Assembly (NCBI GenBank): GCA_025449115.1
Contig: JAHLKC010000043.1
Span: 124,001 to 188,000 of the forward strand
Length of the DNA stretch: 64,000 nt
Direction of reading: 5' to 3'
Source of the DNA: Chytridium lagenaria
Lineage: Eukaryota; Chytridiomycota; Chytridiomycetes; Chytridiales; Chytridiaceae
Part shown: positions 1 to 11,135 of the stretch, one piece after another
How the letters are laid out: each line of letters opens with the position of its first letter
How positions within the stretch are numbered: the first letter of the stretch is position 1
Notes under the pieces: generated by a model
What the model saw: the letters and a program-made list of their open reading frames with translations, nothing else
What the model was told of the DNA's origin: nothing
Database searches by the model: none
Position numbers and translations under genes: made by a program

Positions 1-53
1 GCACTGCAAACACCCTACTTTCTTCACCTCACCACACAAACCTCGTTAACATC

Positions 54-581
54 ATGTCGTTCTTCTGGAGGGAAGCTGGCCTTACGTGAGTATCGCTGCA
101 CACTGGATGAAAGCCCCCAAGACGGATGGGATCAAACGGGTGAGGAGGGGGCAGTTTTAAAGCAGGAAATCAAAAGGAGAAACGTTCTGTGGGATGGATG
201 GTTTACTGCATTCATAAGGATCGAAAATGGCAAGAGGATGTCACCGAACATGATACCCTCGTTTTCTTTCAATAAGTTTGGATGTTGCACCTAAATACCG
301 GAATCACCATTGCTGACTGGATCCCCTTCCATTCTCAGCTACTTGCAGGTTTCCAAAATTGCCGCGTCTGCACTCAGGCGTGTTGTCAAGGAGGAGGTCA
401 AGGTTATTGCTCTTAAGCGGGAAGAACAAGTCCTCAAGACCGCCAGGTGGACCAACGGAAAGGCTGGAGAGACTGTGAGTTAACATTTTTTATTACGGGT
501 CAATGGTTTGCAGGGACTGATGTTTTTGTTTTTCTTTCTCCTTCCTTCTTTTAGAAACTTCTTTACAAGGAGGCCAATTAA
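54..581 (+). CDS. ATP15: Mitochondrial F1Fo-ATP synthase subunit epsilon
   Basis: Small subunit of the central stalk of mitochondrial ATP synthase. Three exons are read directly: 54-85, 339-474 and 555-581, with GT..AG introns of 253 and 80 bp. The spliced frame is open and gives 64 residues, close to the 50-62 usual for the family. The N-terminus MSFFWREAGLTYLQ matches the family signature (W-R-x-A-G-[LI]-[ST]-Y), followed by a basic amphipathic helix (SKIAASALRRVVKEE) as in yeast Atp15 and the animal epsilon subunit. There is no separate presequence, which is normal because the N-terminus itself acts in import. The start is the first ATG after a pyrimidine-rich leader. The frame is intact without any correction. 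Confidence 0.88.
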
Positions 582-1554
582 ATGGCGATTACGGACTCTT
601 TATCGTTTGGAGTATGATTTACTCGGCCACCATACCATAATAAAAGCTGTGGATTTGTTTTTGCGTCCATGTCTTGATATGTTTGTGTTGTTTTGCAGGT
701 ATCGTTTTTCGTTTGGAATGCTGGATGGCATTGAAGGTCTGGGACAGGTGTTTGGCTGTGCTTTCTGGATTGCGTGGACTTCCAAATTCGGTTCAATGTA
801 GAAATGCATAGCGTCATCTGAATTAAGGTCGATCATACAACCATATGTCAATACTGTAACGTGATCTTAAAAACTAAGCGGTAGAATAGAGTGTTTTGGA
901 CTACAGACTTTTGCTTCAAGACTTTTACTTCACCAAAAATATTCTACTCCGTTTATGTATTTATGCGTGTTTGAGTTCGATTATATGTTGCCCATCATGT
1001 CGCGATAATCTTTCTTGCTTTATCTTGGAGGGGTTATTACGAGAGAACGCGTTGATGAAAAAGAACAGACGATGACAAACATCATCTCGATCAATCAAGA
1101 CGATAACAACAGCAGCAACGGCAATGTTCTCGCGAAAACGCGACGAAGACACATCAAACCTTCTAAGAGAGCTGCCGTCTTTGGAATCTCTTGGTAAGGA
1201 TTCCAATCCCCAATTAGTTAAACCACATGTGTGATGCTTACTCGGCTTTCTACGTCCTCGCAGTGTTGATGCGGACTAAAAGTGGTGTTTTTCAAGCGCA
1301 CATCGTTCAAGTTTGATGCAACGTTGAAATACGGAAGACTTGACGAAGGAAGGACGTGAAAAGGGGGTTATCGATTTTATTGGGATTTGACTTGTTTTGC
1401 AAAATATTTGGTTAAGGTGGGGATTCCGATACTGACCAAGCGTATATGCACCCACTGGCTATACTTCTTAACGTCAATGTTCGATAGACAAGCTTATTTC
1501 AATAAACATAATGCCAAATACATTATTCTGCACAGAGGAAGGTCTTCCATCTGG
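582..1554. other. Intergenic, no supported gene
   Basis: Region downstream of the ATP synthase epsilon gene. It is AT-rich and contains only short overlapping ORFs. One ORF at 1015-1197 ends near a plausible splice donor (GTAAGG at 1194-1199), but I could not join it in frame to a second exon and see no family resemblance. Confidence 0.5.
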
Positions 1555-1940
1555 ACAGTTCAGTCGAAACCACGGAAGCCTTCAGTTTACTGATTTCGTC
1601 AGCAGGGGAAACTGTTCACACCTACATCGTTTCAATTCTTTACGATCCAGTACGAATGCCATCTACGCGGCTGCAAAGAAAAACCAGTGTGGCGGTATTA
1701 AAGGGCGTTTACCCGCCTACGGCGTTCCTTAAGCCGATTGAGGTCGAGGCGCAATGTCCTTTGGGAGTAGTATATAGTTCTCATGAGTGGGGATAGTGTC
1801 GTCTAAAACATTGAGTGTCTGGCGGACGGCCACATTGAATGTGACGGATTGACGGAGTTGAAGAGTATCTGGATAACGGCTGCGGAGATGGTGAAAGGAT
1901 ACCAAAAACCGGTTTCGGAGACGACGCGTACGGCGCGCGG
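1555..1940 (+). pseudogene. Decayed C-terminal fragment of an S41-peptidase-like gene
   Basis: This stretch resembles, at nucleotide and residue level, the last ~130 codons of the longer copy at 2861-5460. Aligned landmarks are: an S-T-x-A-I..K-K...K-G-x-L-P..G-x-P segment (1640-1730, compare 5045-5130); CCGATTGAGG..TTTGGGAGT..ATAGTTC (1735-1775, compare 5132-5175); and GACGGATT..GAAACCGG-like blocks (1840-1912, compare 5252-5305). The reading frame is broken by several stops and shifts, and no N-terminal part, signal peptide or catalytic-domain core is present. It therefore looks like the relic of a tandem duplicate. The left limit is approximate. An alternative is that it is the true 3' end of a second gene whose 5' part is too diverged to see. 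Confidence 0.6.
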
Positions 1941-2860
1941 GTAGTGGGGTGATGATGAGGACCGGGGAAGGACAACGTGATGGCTGAAGATGGTGATAGA
2001 GAAAGCGATGTTGTTGGGTATTCGGGGAATTAAGACAGTGTCCTAAATACGAGGAAAGGAGGAGGTTTCAAACAACCTGACTTAGTTACCTCTTCAGTTT
2101 TTGACGATGCAATTTGTCTTTCTAGTTTTTCCTTTTCAGCTATTCTTTAAATGTAGCCTCCGTTGTGTCCAAGTCTCCACTATATTGGTTATAACTTGTT
2201 TGGCTGTCTGTAAAATAGATGTAAAGAAAACGTGTTTTAAATTTGTTGACACTAGATGAGGGACCCACCCTTGCCGTTACTTCTTTTTTCTTTCATTATG
2301 GCCCTTCATCCTCTGTCATCCCTCCCTTGAATGTTTATTGGTTATTCCATCACATTATTCCTCCATCGCATGTATGTGTCGTCTGCAGTGCGTCCTCAGA
2401 GTTCGCCACCCACACGGCCCATACCCATACTCATCCCATTTTTTAAGAAAATAAAAAACCCATGTATATATGAAGCAAAATTCCTGGTGACGATTGTTTT
2501 TTAGTAAGTACTAAAAGCCGTGTTAAAGCGACTTTGGATGAACACTATGACCGATGGCCCCATCAATTTGGAATACACTGTTGGATTAATCACACTGTCC
2601 TATTTTTTTCAATGGTTATTAGAGCTCAAGTCACTCAATCTGATGCTCCCGCGATACAGATCAAACCACGGCCTCTCTATCAGCCCAGCCATCGAAGCAT
2701 ATGAACTCGACGCGTCTCATCGGTAGAGGTGGACTTTGTGCTTGACAAGAAGGGCTTTTCAGCCTTTGTATTTTTTATTTTTTTTTGTTTGTAAACGAGG
2801 CTGGCTTGTCTTTTCGCTACTGGTTAATTTTAAGTCCAAGCTTGTCTAGCTTCATTTGCT
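1941..2860. other. Intergenic, no supported gene
   Basis: Separates the decayed copy from the longer S41-like gene. AT-rich with several T runs, including a T-rich stretch at 2766-2785 just upstream of the next gene that may be part of its promoter or leader. No open frame with recognisable content. Confidence 0.5.
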
Positions 2861-5460
2861 ATGGCTATGGTGTATTCCTTACTGGCTTTGACGGTTGCGT
2901 TGGCATTCCTTGCTCCGGAAGTATCGACTGCTCCACAAAAGGATCCTTGCTCTGTACTCAAGTCAGATAGCGTCTTTGTCGCCAAAGATGTATTGCCCTG
3001 TCTTCGCCAGTTTAAGATAAGCATCAAAGACAGAGCTGATCAAGTTAAGGCGATCAAGGGATACATGAACATGTAAGAACCATCATGCTGGCTGCGACGT
3101 GGTTCCTAATCATCTTACTACATTCATGCAGTTACCCATACCTCAACCTCAAGCTTACCGACAACATTAATGTCATGAAGTCCCTCGACAGCATCCGTGA
3201 TGACGCCAAGCTCACCACCGAGATGGACTTTCAGATTAAAATCTCTCAACTCTTCCTCTCACTTCGAGATGCGCACACAACATACTCTCCCGCATGTTTC
3301 AACAACATTTACTACCTCCAACCCTTCAAAATCGGCGCAGAATACGATCCTGCCAATCCGACTAAGCAGCCAAAGATTGTAGTAAGGGGCTCCATAGCAG
3401 ACGGGTCCTCATTGGACTTTGAGGGACAAAAGTACGATAAAAAGGTGCTGGATCTGTTTAGGAAGGAGATAAACTTGGAGCCTGCAAAGTATAAGGGGTG
3501 GGAGATAACAGAGATCGACGGGAAAAACGCACTGGTGGGTTAAGGCATGGCCTTTAGCTCTTTGATATTCTTACTGACACTTACAAACCATAATAGACTG
3601 CCGTTCGTCAGTACGCGGACGAGTTTATAGGAATCGGCCGTGATCCCGAAATGCGCTTTAACTTGGCCCTTGCGCAGGCAGGATACAGGGACGGCAAGAT
3701 CGTTGAAACTGACGGCACGTTTTACTTTTTGAAAACTTTCCCTTGGGGTTTTAAAACGGATAGAACTTACAAGCTCGTCAACCCCGCCAAACCGAATGAT
3801 AAACCTGTCATAGTTAAAGCGCCCTGGGTTGGGATTTGGAGATACCCTACCGTAGAGACGTCGCAGCAATTTTATTCGAGATTTTGTGCTTATGGGGGAA
3901 AGTTTGTGAACACCAAGAGCCGACAGGCGTTTTGAGTGAGAAAAAGGATGCGTTTGAAAGGGCAGAAGAGGCAGGGGAAAATGGTGCTCTTGGGTCTAAA
4001 ATTGATGTTTTGGATGAGAACAACGAAGAATCAACCACCGATACCGTCGATATTCTCGCTAAACGCAGCGATGGTGAAGAAGGTCAAGTAGAGAAAGGGG
4101 ACGAAAGCGCTCTTGGATTTGAAACACGTTTCGTTATCCCCAAGCAGCTAAAACCAACAGTTTCCGACAAGTACTCAGCCTTCTACGTGCTTCCTGATAA
4201 CACTGGTGTGTTTAAACTCACGACGTTTGAGTTCGACAAAGATAGGACGAATATCCGGCGCAAGTGGGTGCCGACTATTGTGCAAGGATTGAAGAGTTTG
4301 GCGGATCTCAAGGTGAAGAGATTGATTATCGATGTCAGCGGGAATACAGGAGGAACGATTTGCATTGGGAAGGCTTTGACAAAGGTGAGGTCCAATGCTC
4401 ACTTACCCCTTTCTGCTTTTGCTTTTGCTTTTGCTTTTTTTTTTTTTTTTTTTTTTTTCTTTGATATACTTCTTGGAGCTTCCCGATCAGCGGTGATTTT
4501 CGTAATGTCGCGCCTTGTCTGCTTAAATACTCTTCACCTTTTTTTCAGATTGACTAACGCGACTTTAGCTTCTCGTCCCTAGCGCCGATTTTGTCAGATT
4601 TGACATCCGACTTTCCGAAGCGAACGCGTTCCTGATGAAATACGCCAAGGCAATTCCAATTAAAGAATCCAACGTCTTCACCCTCGACTCCAGTTTCATC
4701 GAAACCACTCAAACTCTGAAATCTAAAGACCCCTACAGCATTTTGTTGAAGAACAACACCAATCAAATTAAACGCGGTACCATTACCGAAACGTTCTCGG
4801 GGCCATTCCATATTGGGTGTGCAGAAGTCGATGCCATATTTGGCAGCCTCAAGGTACCGTGGAAGACGAGCGATATCGTTGTGGTTGGGAATGGGCTCTG
4901 CGGGTCAACTTGCGCTATGACTGGACGCGCATTGAGGGAACAAGGCAAAATCAAGTTTTATACATATGGCGGCTACAATGGTGGAAAACCGTTCCAGCCG
5001 ACAGCATTCGAAGGGGGATCGGTGTTACAGCTAGGTGCCATCCTTGATAGCACCAGAGCGATAAGAAAAGTTATGGTGAAAGAAAAAGCAACTGTACCAA
5101 AAGGTTTACATTTACCTTTGGGGTTCCCTAAACCGATCGAGGACTCGGCAAATGTTGTTTTGGGAGTCTTATAGTTCGCATGGGGGGAATGTGAAAACGC
5201 CTGATGAGTATATCAAGCATCCGGCAGATGGGCATGTTGTTGTGAAGGATGTGACGGATTTGGCGACGATTTGGCAGAGGGTGGCTGCGATTATGAAGAA
5301 ACCGGTGAAGCAGAGGGTGAATGAGGAGGACGGGTGGGATGAGGGCGACGTCGGCGGCGATAGTGATGAGAGTAAAGAGACGGCAGATAGACATAATGGG
5401 AAGAAAGAATATTCTTTGGAGGATGAAAAGAAAGGAGACCCGGCGAGATGGGGATTGTGA
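2861..5460 (+). CDS. Secreted S41-family (CPAF-like) peptidase homologue, frame broken twice
   Basis: Likely secreted serine-peptidase-like protein of the fungal S41/CPAF-like group. The N-terminus (MAMVYSLLALTVALAFLA..) is a good signal peptide, followed by a conserved Cys-rich start (DPCSVL..LPCLRQF). Exons by eye: 2861-3072, 3132-3534, 3597-4384, 4569-5460. Middle part: an N-terminal fold with the motif SLRDAHTTY, a PDZ-like region (GWEITEIDG), a Glu/Asp-rich insert (about 3935-4110), then the S41 core with IIDVSGNTGG and VVVGNGLCGSTCAM. The Ser after LCG lies where S41 enzymes carry the nucleophile. Two 1-nt problems exist. One base seems missing in the T run at 3929-3932. One seems extra at 5154-5160, after which the frame resumes with WESYSSHGGN. 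Catalytic competence is unproven. The tail is acidic and Lys-rich. Confidence 0.7.
4415..4458 (+). repeat. (GCTTTT)n plus poly(T) tract in an intron
   Basis: Three to four GCTTTT units run into about 24 consecutive T, inside the last intron (4385-4568) of the S41-like gene. It probably forms an extended polypyrimidine tract. Its length is likely to vary between strains and to be poorly measured by sequencing. Confidence 0.85.
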
Positions 5461-6083
5461 AAGTACTAATTACCTGACGCGTTCTGATCTTTAGCATGTC
5501 AATTCTATTACCTATTTTTCACATTTTATGTATCTCCGTCGATCAATATCGTTTTTTGTTGCTTATATATGTGAAGTTTACCTACTTTTTTGTACCTCTT
5601 TGGCGTGTAAATGAATTTTTTTGTTATTTTGCTATTTTATAGGCATTTTATCTAAATATAAGAATACATTCTTAATCTTTGCATTCTGCATTCGTAAGAG
5701 ATCGATCATCCTATGCAAGGACTTCGTTTTAAAACTCGACGAGCTCTAACTTACGTTAAAGTTGAATTCATGGGATTAATTATCAGTGATCAGCTTTACT
5801 TTTGAAAATATGCACCAAAAAAAAAGACAACCATGCACAGAGGAAAAAACAACGCCTGGTAATATGTTATTGCACCAGCAAGAGTATATTCCATTAATGC
5901 AGAGGGCATGAAAATGACGAATTCTACACGAAAGGAAAGACTGAATAATAAATAAAATGCCATACAGCATATGAAGAAGATGAGAATCGGCTTTATTGAG
6001 AGCAAACGTGGTTTTTTCATCCCAAACCAAAAGCCAAAGGTGCACCAAACCCGGAACCCAACACACAACCTCTAAAAAAAATT
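5461..6083. other. Intergenic between convergent gene ends
   Basis: AT-rich 3' flanks of the S41-like gene (+) and RPS3 (-). Nothing coding is recognisable. ORFs reading through here on the minus strand are frame extensions of the RPS3 tail. Confidence 0.5.
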
Positions 6084-7194
6084 TTACACAGAGGCGAGGG
6101 GGACAGCCTCGGTCACGGGCGCAACAGCAGCCGCAGCGGGGATGAAGGAGCATCCTCCTTGGGCTCGAGGATGGTGACGTTGTCGGGGAGAGTCTTCTTG
6201 GGTCCGGTCTTGCCAGTAGGGTCGGTGTCAAGCATGATCTTGACCTTGATACCAAGCATACCTTGACGCATGAGGACACTGCGGGTGGCGGTGTCGATGA
6301 AGTCACGCGCGGGTTGACCGGAGTGGATCTGAAACATATACCCAATATTAAGTATGTGAACTGAAGTAGGTATAATTTAGGCAAAACGACAACTCACCAT
6401 GAAACCGTCGACGAACTTCATAGACTTGGCACGGGCAGCACGGAGCTTACCGGAGATGACAACCTCGCAACCCTTGGCTCCAGACTCCATGATGAAACGG
6501 ACGACACCGTAAGCAGCCCTGTAAATTTATATAAAAGGGTCAGAGCGACACCTTCATCTGGAAGATGAAACAGGCCTTAACAGGCAGCGAAAACTGACCT
6601 GCGGACGGCAAGACCACCGAGGAGCTTGTAGCGGAGGGACTCGGCCTGGGCAACAGCGCAGAGACCACGGTTGTTGACCTTCTCGGCGTAGAGCTCAACA
6701 GTGTTCTCAGGGAAGTTGAACCTCTTCTGGACGACGGAGGTGAGCTCCCTAATGCGGCGACCCTTGTCACCAAGGACATCCTGGGTACGGGTGGCCCTGA
6801 TGATGATCTCGGTACGGGCGGGGGTAACGCGAACCTCGACACCAGAGTAACCCTCCTCAGCAAGCTCGCGAGTAAGGAAAGTGTTCAACTCAGCGAAGAA
6901 CACACCGTCGGCAACGAACTGTATGATTACAAAAAAATAAGCATGTATGCTTCCAAAGGCCGTCCTCCGCAGGTTCCCGATCTCCATTTTCTCCAGTTCC
7001 AGCCGATATCTCCGGTTCTCACTGCTCCATTTCTTTTCCGTTATGTTGTCCATATCCGCCGTATCTTTCGACCATGACTTGCGTTCTCAGCCAAAACCAG
7101 TGCATTCCTGTCCCTGTCTCCAAACGTTCCTTCACCCGTGGTCTCAAATGCATTTAGCGACATTTACCTTCCTCTTCTTGTTAATCTGGGCCAT
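6084..7194 (-). CDS. RPS3: 40S ribosomal protein S3 (uS3)
   Basis: Structural protein of the small ribosomal subunit head, at the mRNA entry channel, with a KH domain. Minus-strand exons: 7194-7168 (MAQINKKRK), 6918-6599, 6518-6398, 6328-6084. The splices are phase-consistent and join [12 protein letters not shown], the KH-type segment [36 protein letters not shown] and [16 protein letters not shown], all canonical uS3 blocks. Read literally, the last exon stops at 6113 after a Leu/Arg-rich tail. Adding one base in the GGGG run (6138-6141, plus strand) restores an Ala/Val-rich end ([12 protein letters not shown]..) and a stop at 6084, which is more typical of fungal uS3. A branch-point-like GCTAAC and an AACAG acceptor lie immediately before the ATG, so a 5'UTR intron is likely. 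Confidence 0.93.
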
Positions 7195-7959
7195 CTGTTC
7201 AAACAATGACGTTAGCTTCCAAACGAACTATAAAGCAAAACCCTATCCTTCATCCTCCATCACAAGCACATCCCACATCTCCATCATGCGTGGATTCATC
7301 TGCAGCGATATACTCCTGAGTAGATGTATCGACCCTCCGTCGATGGGGGGATATGATGTGATGGATCGGATTGGAGCATGACCGACCTCACACGCACCTT
7401 GAAGGATATGCTGCTTTGGGCGAAAGTAAAAGGGTCTCACAAGAATTTTTCTCGTGGCCATCAACCAAGCAAAATTTTTTTCCAGAGTCCATACCCATAA
7501 TCAGTCAGTCAGGTTGAACTCTGGTAGCGATTGGAGCTGGAGGCAGGTGTGGATGAGAGAAAGTGCGCGCGATGACGGCCTACTGTGTGTAAAATATTTG
7601 TATTAAATTAAGCTCAAAGCTCCAAATGTATGCCAGTGACGAGTTATCGTTGCTGTTAGTGACATTAGCTCCTTCGTGTTCTCGCTAAGAAGGGGCGACG
7701 ACGCAGCGTTGAGCTATCTCCCACCTTCATCTTACTCCATATTCCCTTACATAGCTGGCAATGTGGATTTTTACATCCTCGGATTTTTATTCGCCTGATG
7801 ACGGCGACGTCCGGTAGAATTTGGCATTTAAAATGTAGATATCACGTAATCGTAAACTTGCTGCTGCACAACTGCATAAAATATTACGGTGTCAGTTTCG
7901 CGATGCCGTTCGAACCCAGCTCAAAATGAGGGGACGGAACAATAACCTGGCGCAAAATA
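7195..7959. promoter_or_regulatory. Divergent promoter region of RPS3 and RFT1, with a probable RPS3 5'UTR intron
   Basis: On the minus strand the sequence directly 5' of the RPS3 ATG ends in GCTAAC..AACAG, a branch point plus acceptor. Candidate donors are AAG|GTGCGT (about 7397) and CTT|GTGAGA (about 7440), giving a leader intron of roughly 200-245 nt. The rest to 7959 is non-coding and is shared with the divergently transcribed RFT1 gene. No sharply defined core element was recognised. Confidence 0.45.
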
Positions 7960-9880
7960 ATGGCAGACAATCCCACATCGCAGAACTCGTCAAAGAACCT
8001 ATCTGCATCGGTCAAAGGCGCCGTCCAGCTGCTCCTGCTTCAGATATGGTCGCGCATGTCCACCTTCATACTCAACCAAATTGCACTTCGGTTCATCACA
8101 CGAGAGGTACTTGGCATCGTTGCACTGGAGATGGAGCTACTCTCTTCGACAATCCTCTTCCTCTCCCGCGAAAGCATCCGCATGGCGCTTCTCAGGAGTA
8201 TGAAAGACGGCAGAGACACCAAAAACGTTTCGGATTTCGAAAAGGTTGAACTTCAAAAGACTGTCAACATGACCTGGATATCCATCATCATCGGCTTCTT
8301 GCTGTCTCTTGGCATTTCAATTTACTTTACCGTTACAGCATCTGGAAATTATGCACCGGTCATCACAGTTTTCAGCTTTGCCGCTTTTTGCGAGCTTTTG
8401 TCTGAACCCATGTACGTGATCGCTGTCAACAAAATGCAGTTTGACCTCAGATTACGAGTGGAGGGGTCTGCTGTATTTTTAAAATGCATGGACGTGTTGG
8501 GATTTCTTCTCTTGTCTTCCAGAGGAACTGTTGGAAAAGTAGATGAATTTAGATCCGTGATGTCATTTGCGATCTCACAGCTTGTTTATTCGCTTGCTCT
8601 CATCTTCGGATATGGCTTTTACTACGTTTATAGACAAGGGCATCCGGTTGCATTTTTTTTACCGAAAAAGAATTCAGGAGCCTGCAAAGCCGAGAGGGTA
8701 AGGACACTGAAAGACGCTTAACAAAAAGGCTAACCTTTTCTGAGCAGCTTTTTTTTTGATTCTCACCTTTCAAGTGTGGCTTGGAGTTTCACTTCTCAGG
8801 GTGTTTCTAAAGCACTTCTTACAGAGGGGGACAAAATTCTATCCGTTTACATGATCACCGCAGCCATTCAAGGAGACTTATGCTTTGGTTGAAAAATATG
8901 GTATACTATAAAATGGAATGAGTGTTTGACAGCTAATTTTGACCAGGATCTCTTATTGCAAGAATTTTATTCCAACCCCTGGAGGAGACAGGCCGTATAT
9001 ACTTTTTCGCGATCCGTTGGAAGCCAAAATGGTGCGTGCATTATACATTACCAAAAGCTGACACTTTTCATCTAGATTTCAAATCCAACGTCGAGAATGC
9101 ATCTAGACTCTTAACCATCATTATCCGGCTACATCTAGTCCTTGGCCTCTTTTTATTTTACTCGGCACAAATTACACCGGCTTAGCCGTCCGACATTCTG
9201 GCCGGACGAACCTTTTCTTCAGGTAGCGCACCCGTCGTCCTTGCAGTTTACTGTCTCTACGTACCAATTATGGGCGTCAACGGCATCACTGAAGCTTATC
9301 TTCAGGCTTTGGCTGATAGAAAAACCCTTACCCGTCAAAGCTACTGGATGGGAGCATGTTGGGTCGTGTTCGTAGTAACCGCGTACATCTCCATCAACAT
9401 CCTACAACTCGGCGCCATCGGCCTTGTGGCAGCAAATTGCATCAACCTTCTAATGCGGATCGGCTTTGCGTGGTCGTTTGTCAGGCACAGTTTATTAAAC
9501 GACGCAATTAAAAGATGCTCTGAAGAGATAAAGACGGATCAAAAGAACTCCAAAAGCGTCTTTCTTCAGAACTCTCCCTTCAAAATCTTTTCCCCAAAAG
9601 CCCATTATTTTGGATCGGATTCGGTCTTGTTTGGATGTCCACCTTTTATTCAAATCAAGTTTTCGGGTGGCAGACTGTGAAGCAGAAAATTTCACATCTT
9701 TCTGTGGGCGTTGCGGCATTTGGAGTCGCTCTCGTGTTAATGTAAGTCCACTTAATGTTTGTCAAACAACGCGTTAACCCCTTCTCAAGATATGCATTTG
9801 AAAAGAGGTTGCTGAATGACGTGAAGTCGCTTTACCAAAATTCAAGCAGAGATAAAATGCCCTTTACTTTGACTGAGTAG
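7960..9880 (+). CDS. RFT1: RFT1-like ER membrane protein (Man5GlcNAc2-PP-dolichol translocation), multiply frameshifted
   Basis: Multi-pass ER protein needed for N-glycan precursor assembly; a direct flippase role is disputed in the literature. The first exon (7960-8697) gives the Rft1 N-terminus: WSRMSTFILNQIALRFITRE, then FLSRESIRMALLR. Later exons carry SVAWSFTSQGVSKALLTEGD, EKYGSLIARILFQPLEETGR, APVVLAVYCLYVPIMGVNGI and TEAYLQALA, all in family order. The last exon is 9790-9880. Conserved blocks lie in different frames, so at least four 1-nt shifts are needed: the T9 run at 8749-8757, near 8872-8879, near 9190-9195, and between about 9580 and 9600. In view of the same pattern elsewhere these are more likely sequence errors than a dead gene, but RFT1 has the most of any gene here. 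Its 3' coding end overlaps the metaxin-like gene on the other strand. Confidence 0.8.
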
Positions 9881-11035
9881 CAAAACTGCATTGTTAGTAT
9901 AATGTTCTCGAAATAGATTCATACCATGTACTCCATATTCTCCGTGTGTACTATATTGACCATTAAAAAAAAAGTAAACACGAAGCCACTGTATACCTGT
10001 GCAAGGTTATCATGCTTCAAGATAGCGTCCTTGAGTCTGGTGTCAGATCCAGGAACGACGAAAGAAGATAGAATGACATGAAGGTAAGCAAAAAGTGTGG
10101 CGTCAACCAATGTAGGTCTAAACTAAAGTTAACCTAGAGTAGAGATAAAAAAAAATCACTTTGGTCCAAAGAGATATAGTTGAGCGTCCAGCTTGGCTGA
10201 GAATGCAGCAAGGGCAGAGCGAGCATCTTCGTAGACCTATTATGGCTTAGTGTTGGAGGTTGTCTATTCTCACTCTCCTTGTTAAAGCACGGTCGTCTCT
10301 TTGACATCCACTCTACCGCAGCATAATTTTTGATTCGAGGAATGATTAGATTTAGAGGCCATGTGAAGTTCGATTCGTAAGTAGGATAAGCCACAGCTGT
10401 AACGTTGGCCGGCTCAACCCACAGCGCATAAGTCTATGACAAAACGTCAGCCAACAGTCCTTTAGGCATTTTAACGTACCAAGAAAATCGAAGTTTTGTT
10501 TCTGCAAGTGTGTCAAAGGCAAGAACATCCGCTTGCTCTTCCGCAGTGAGATGTTGCGAGAGGTTTCCGGACTAATAGAAAGGTTTCAGCGAATGTTCGA
10601 AAAGTATTGTTTCAGTCCACCTTCTCCGCGACCTCGTCAAAGATCTCACGCCCAGCTAAGATCTTTCCTTCCGTTGTCATTAGAAAAGGAAGTTCTCCTA
10701 AAATGAACATAAATCCGTGCTCAAACTTCGACCAAGATCCAAACGATCAAGAAACGCACCTGACGGAGAAGCCTCATGTTGATAAAATTCCTCAACTCGA
10801 TGCGGATATGACGCAACAAAAGCAAAGCCTAACCAATAAAGACACTTCTGTAAGCTCATGCATTTAATGCATCCGTTTTTCTAACGGGTATTTCACCAAC
10901 CTGAATCCTAACACTCTCAGCCTCTTGCGACGTCGACTTCTGCTCTGATCTCGGGAAAATGTACAGAACCGCTTGGTCCTTTGATGGCATATCAGGCACT
11001 TCATGTACAGAAGGGAATGTGTAGAGTGGCCACAT
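9832..11035 (-). CDS. Metaxin/SAM37-like mitochondrial outer-membrane protein
   Basis: GST-fold protein of the mitochondrial sorting and assembly machinery. Minus-strand exons by eye: 11035-10901 (MWPLYTFPSVHEV..), 10847-10760 (KCLYWLGFAFVASYPHRVEE), 10697-10621 (ELPFLMTTEGKILAG), 10571-10480, one from about 10428 containing TYALWVEPANVTAVAYPTYE, one with VYEDARSALAAFSAKLDAQL, one with PTLVDATLFAYLHVILSS, and a last short exon ending at 9832 (FCYSVKVKGILSLLEFW). The order SPSGELPFL, then WVEP, then YLFG..PTLVDA, then HDNLAQFC is typical of metaxins. Two internal junctions (near 10429-10480 and near 10250) do not keep phase without a 1-nt correction. No C-terminal transmembrane anchor was seen. 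The Tom37/Sam37 versus metaxin-1/2 assignment is open. Confidence 0.72.
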
Positions 11036-11135
11036 TGCATGGAAGCTCGACACGGATGCCTTGCATCTTTGGTACAAGGTCTGGTTTCTTCTGGCATCTC
11101 TCACAAAAAATCTCTTTTTCAGTCTTGCATCCAGC

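Noticed and set aside
1015..1261. Small ORF with splice-like donor GTAAGG and acceptor CCTCGCAG downstream
   Set aside because: The two sides do not join in frame (immediate stop after splicing) and neither resembles a known protein.
7900..7925. tRNA T-loop-like GTTCGAACCC
   Set aside because: Flanking bases cannot form the T stem and no acceptor, D or anticodon arm is present.
7960..9880. RFT1 as a true pseudogene
   Set aside because: All conserved blocks are present in order with good splice sites; the shifts are partly at homopolymers, as in essential genes of the same contig. Left open but not favoured.
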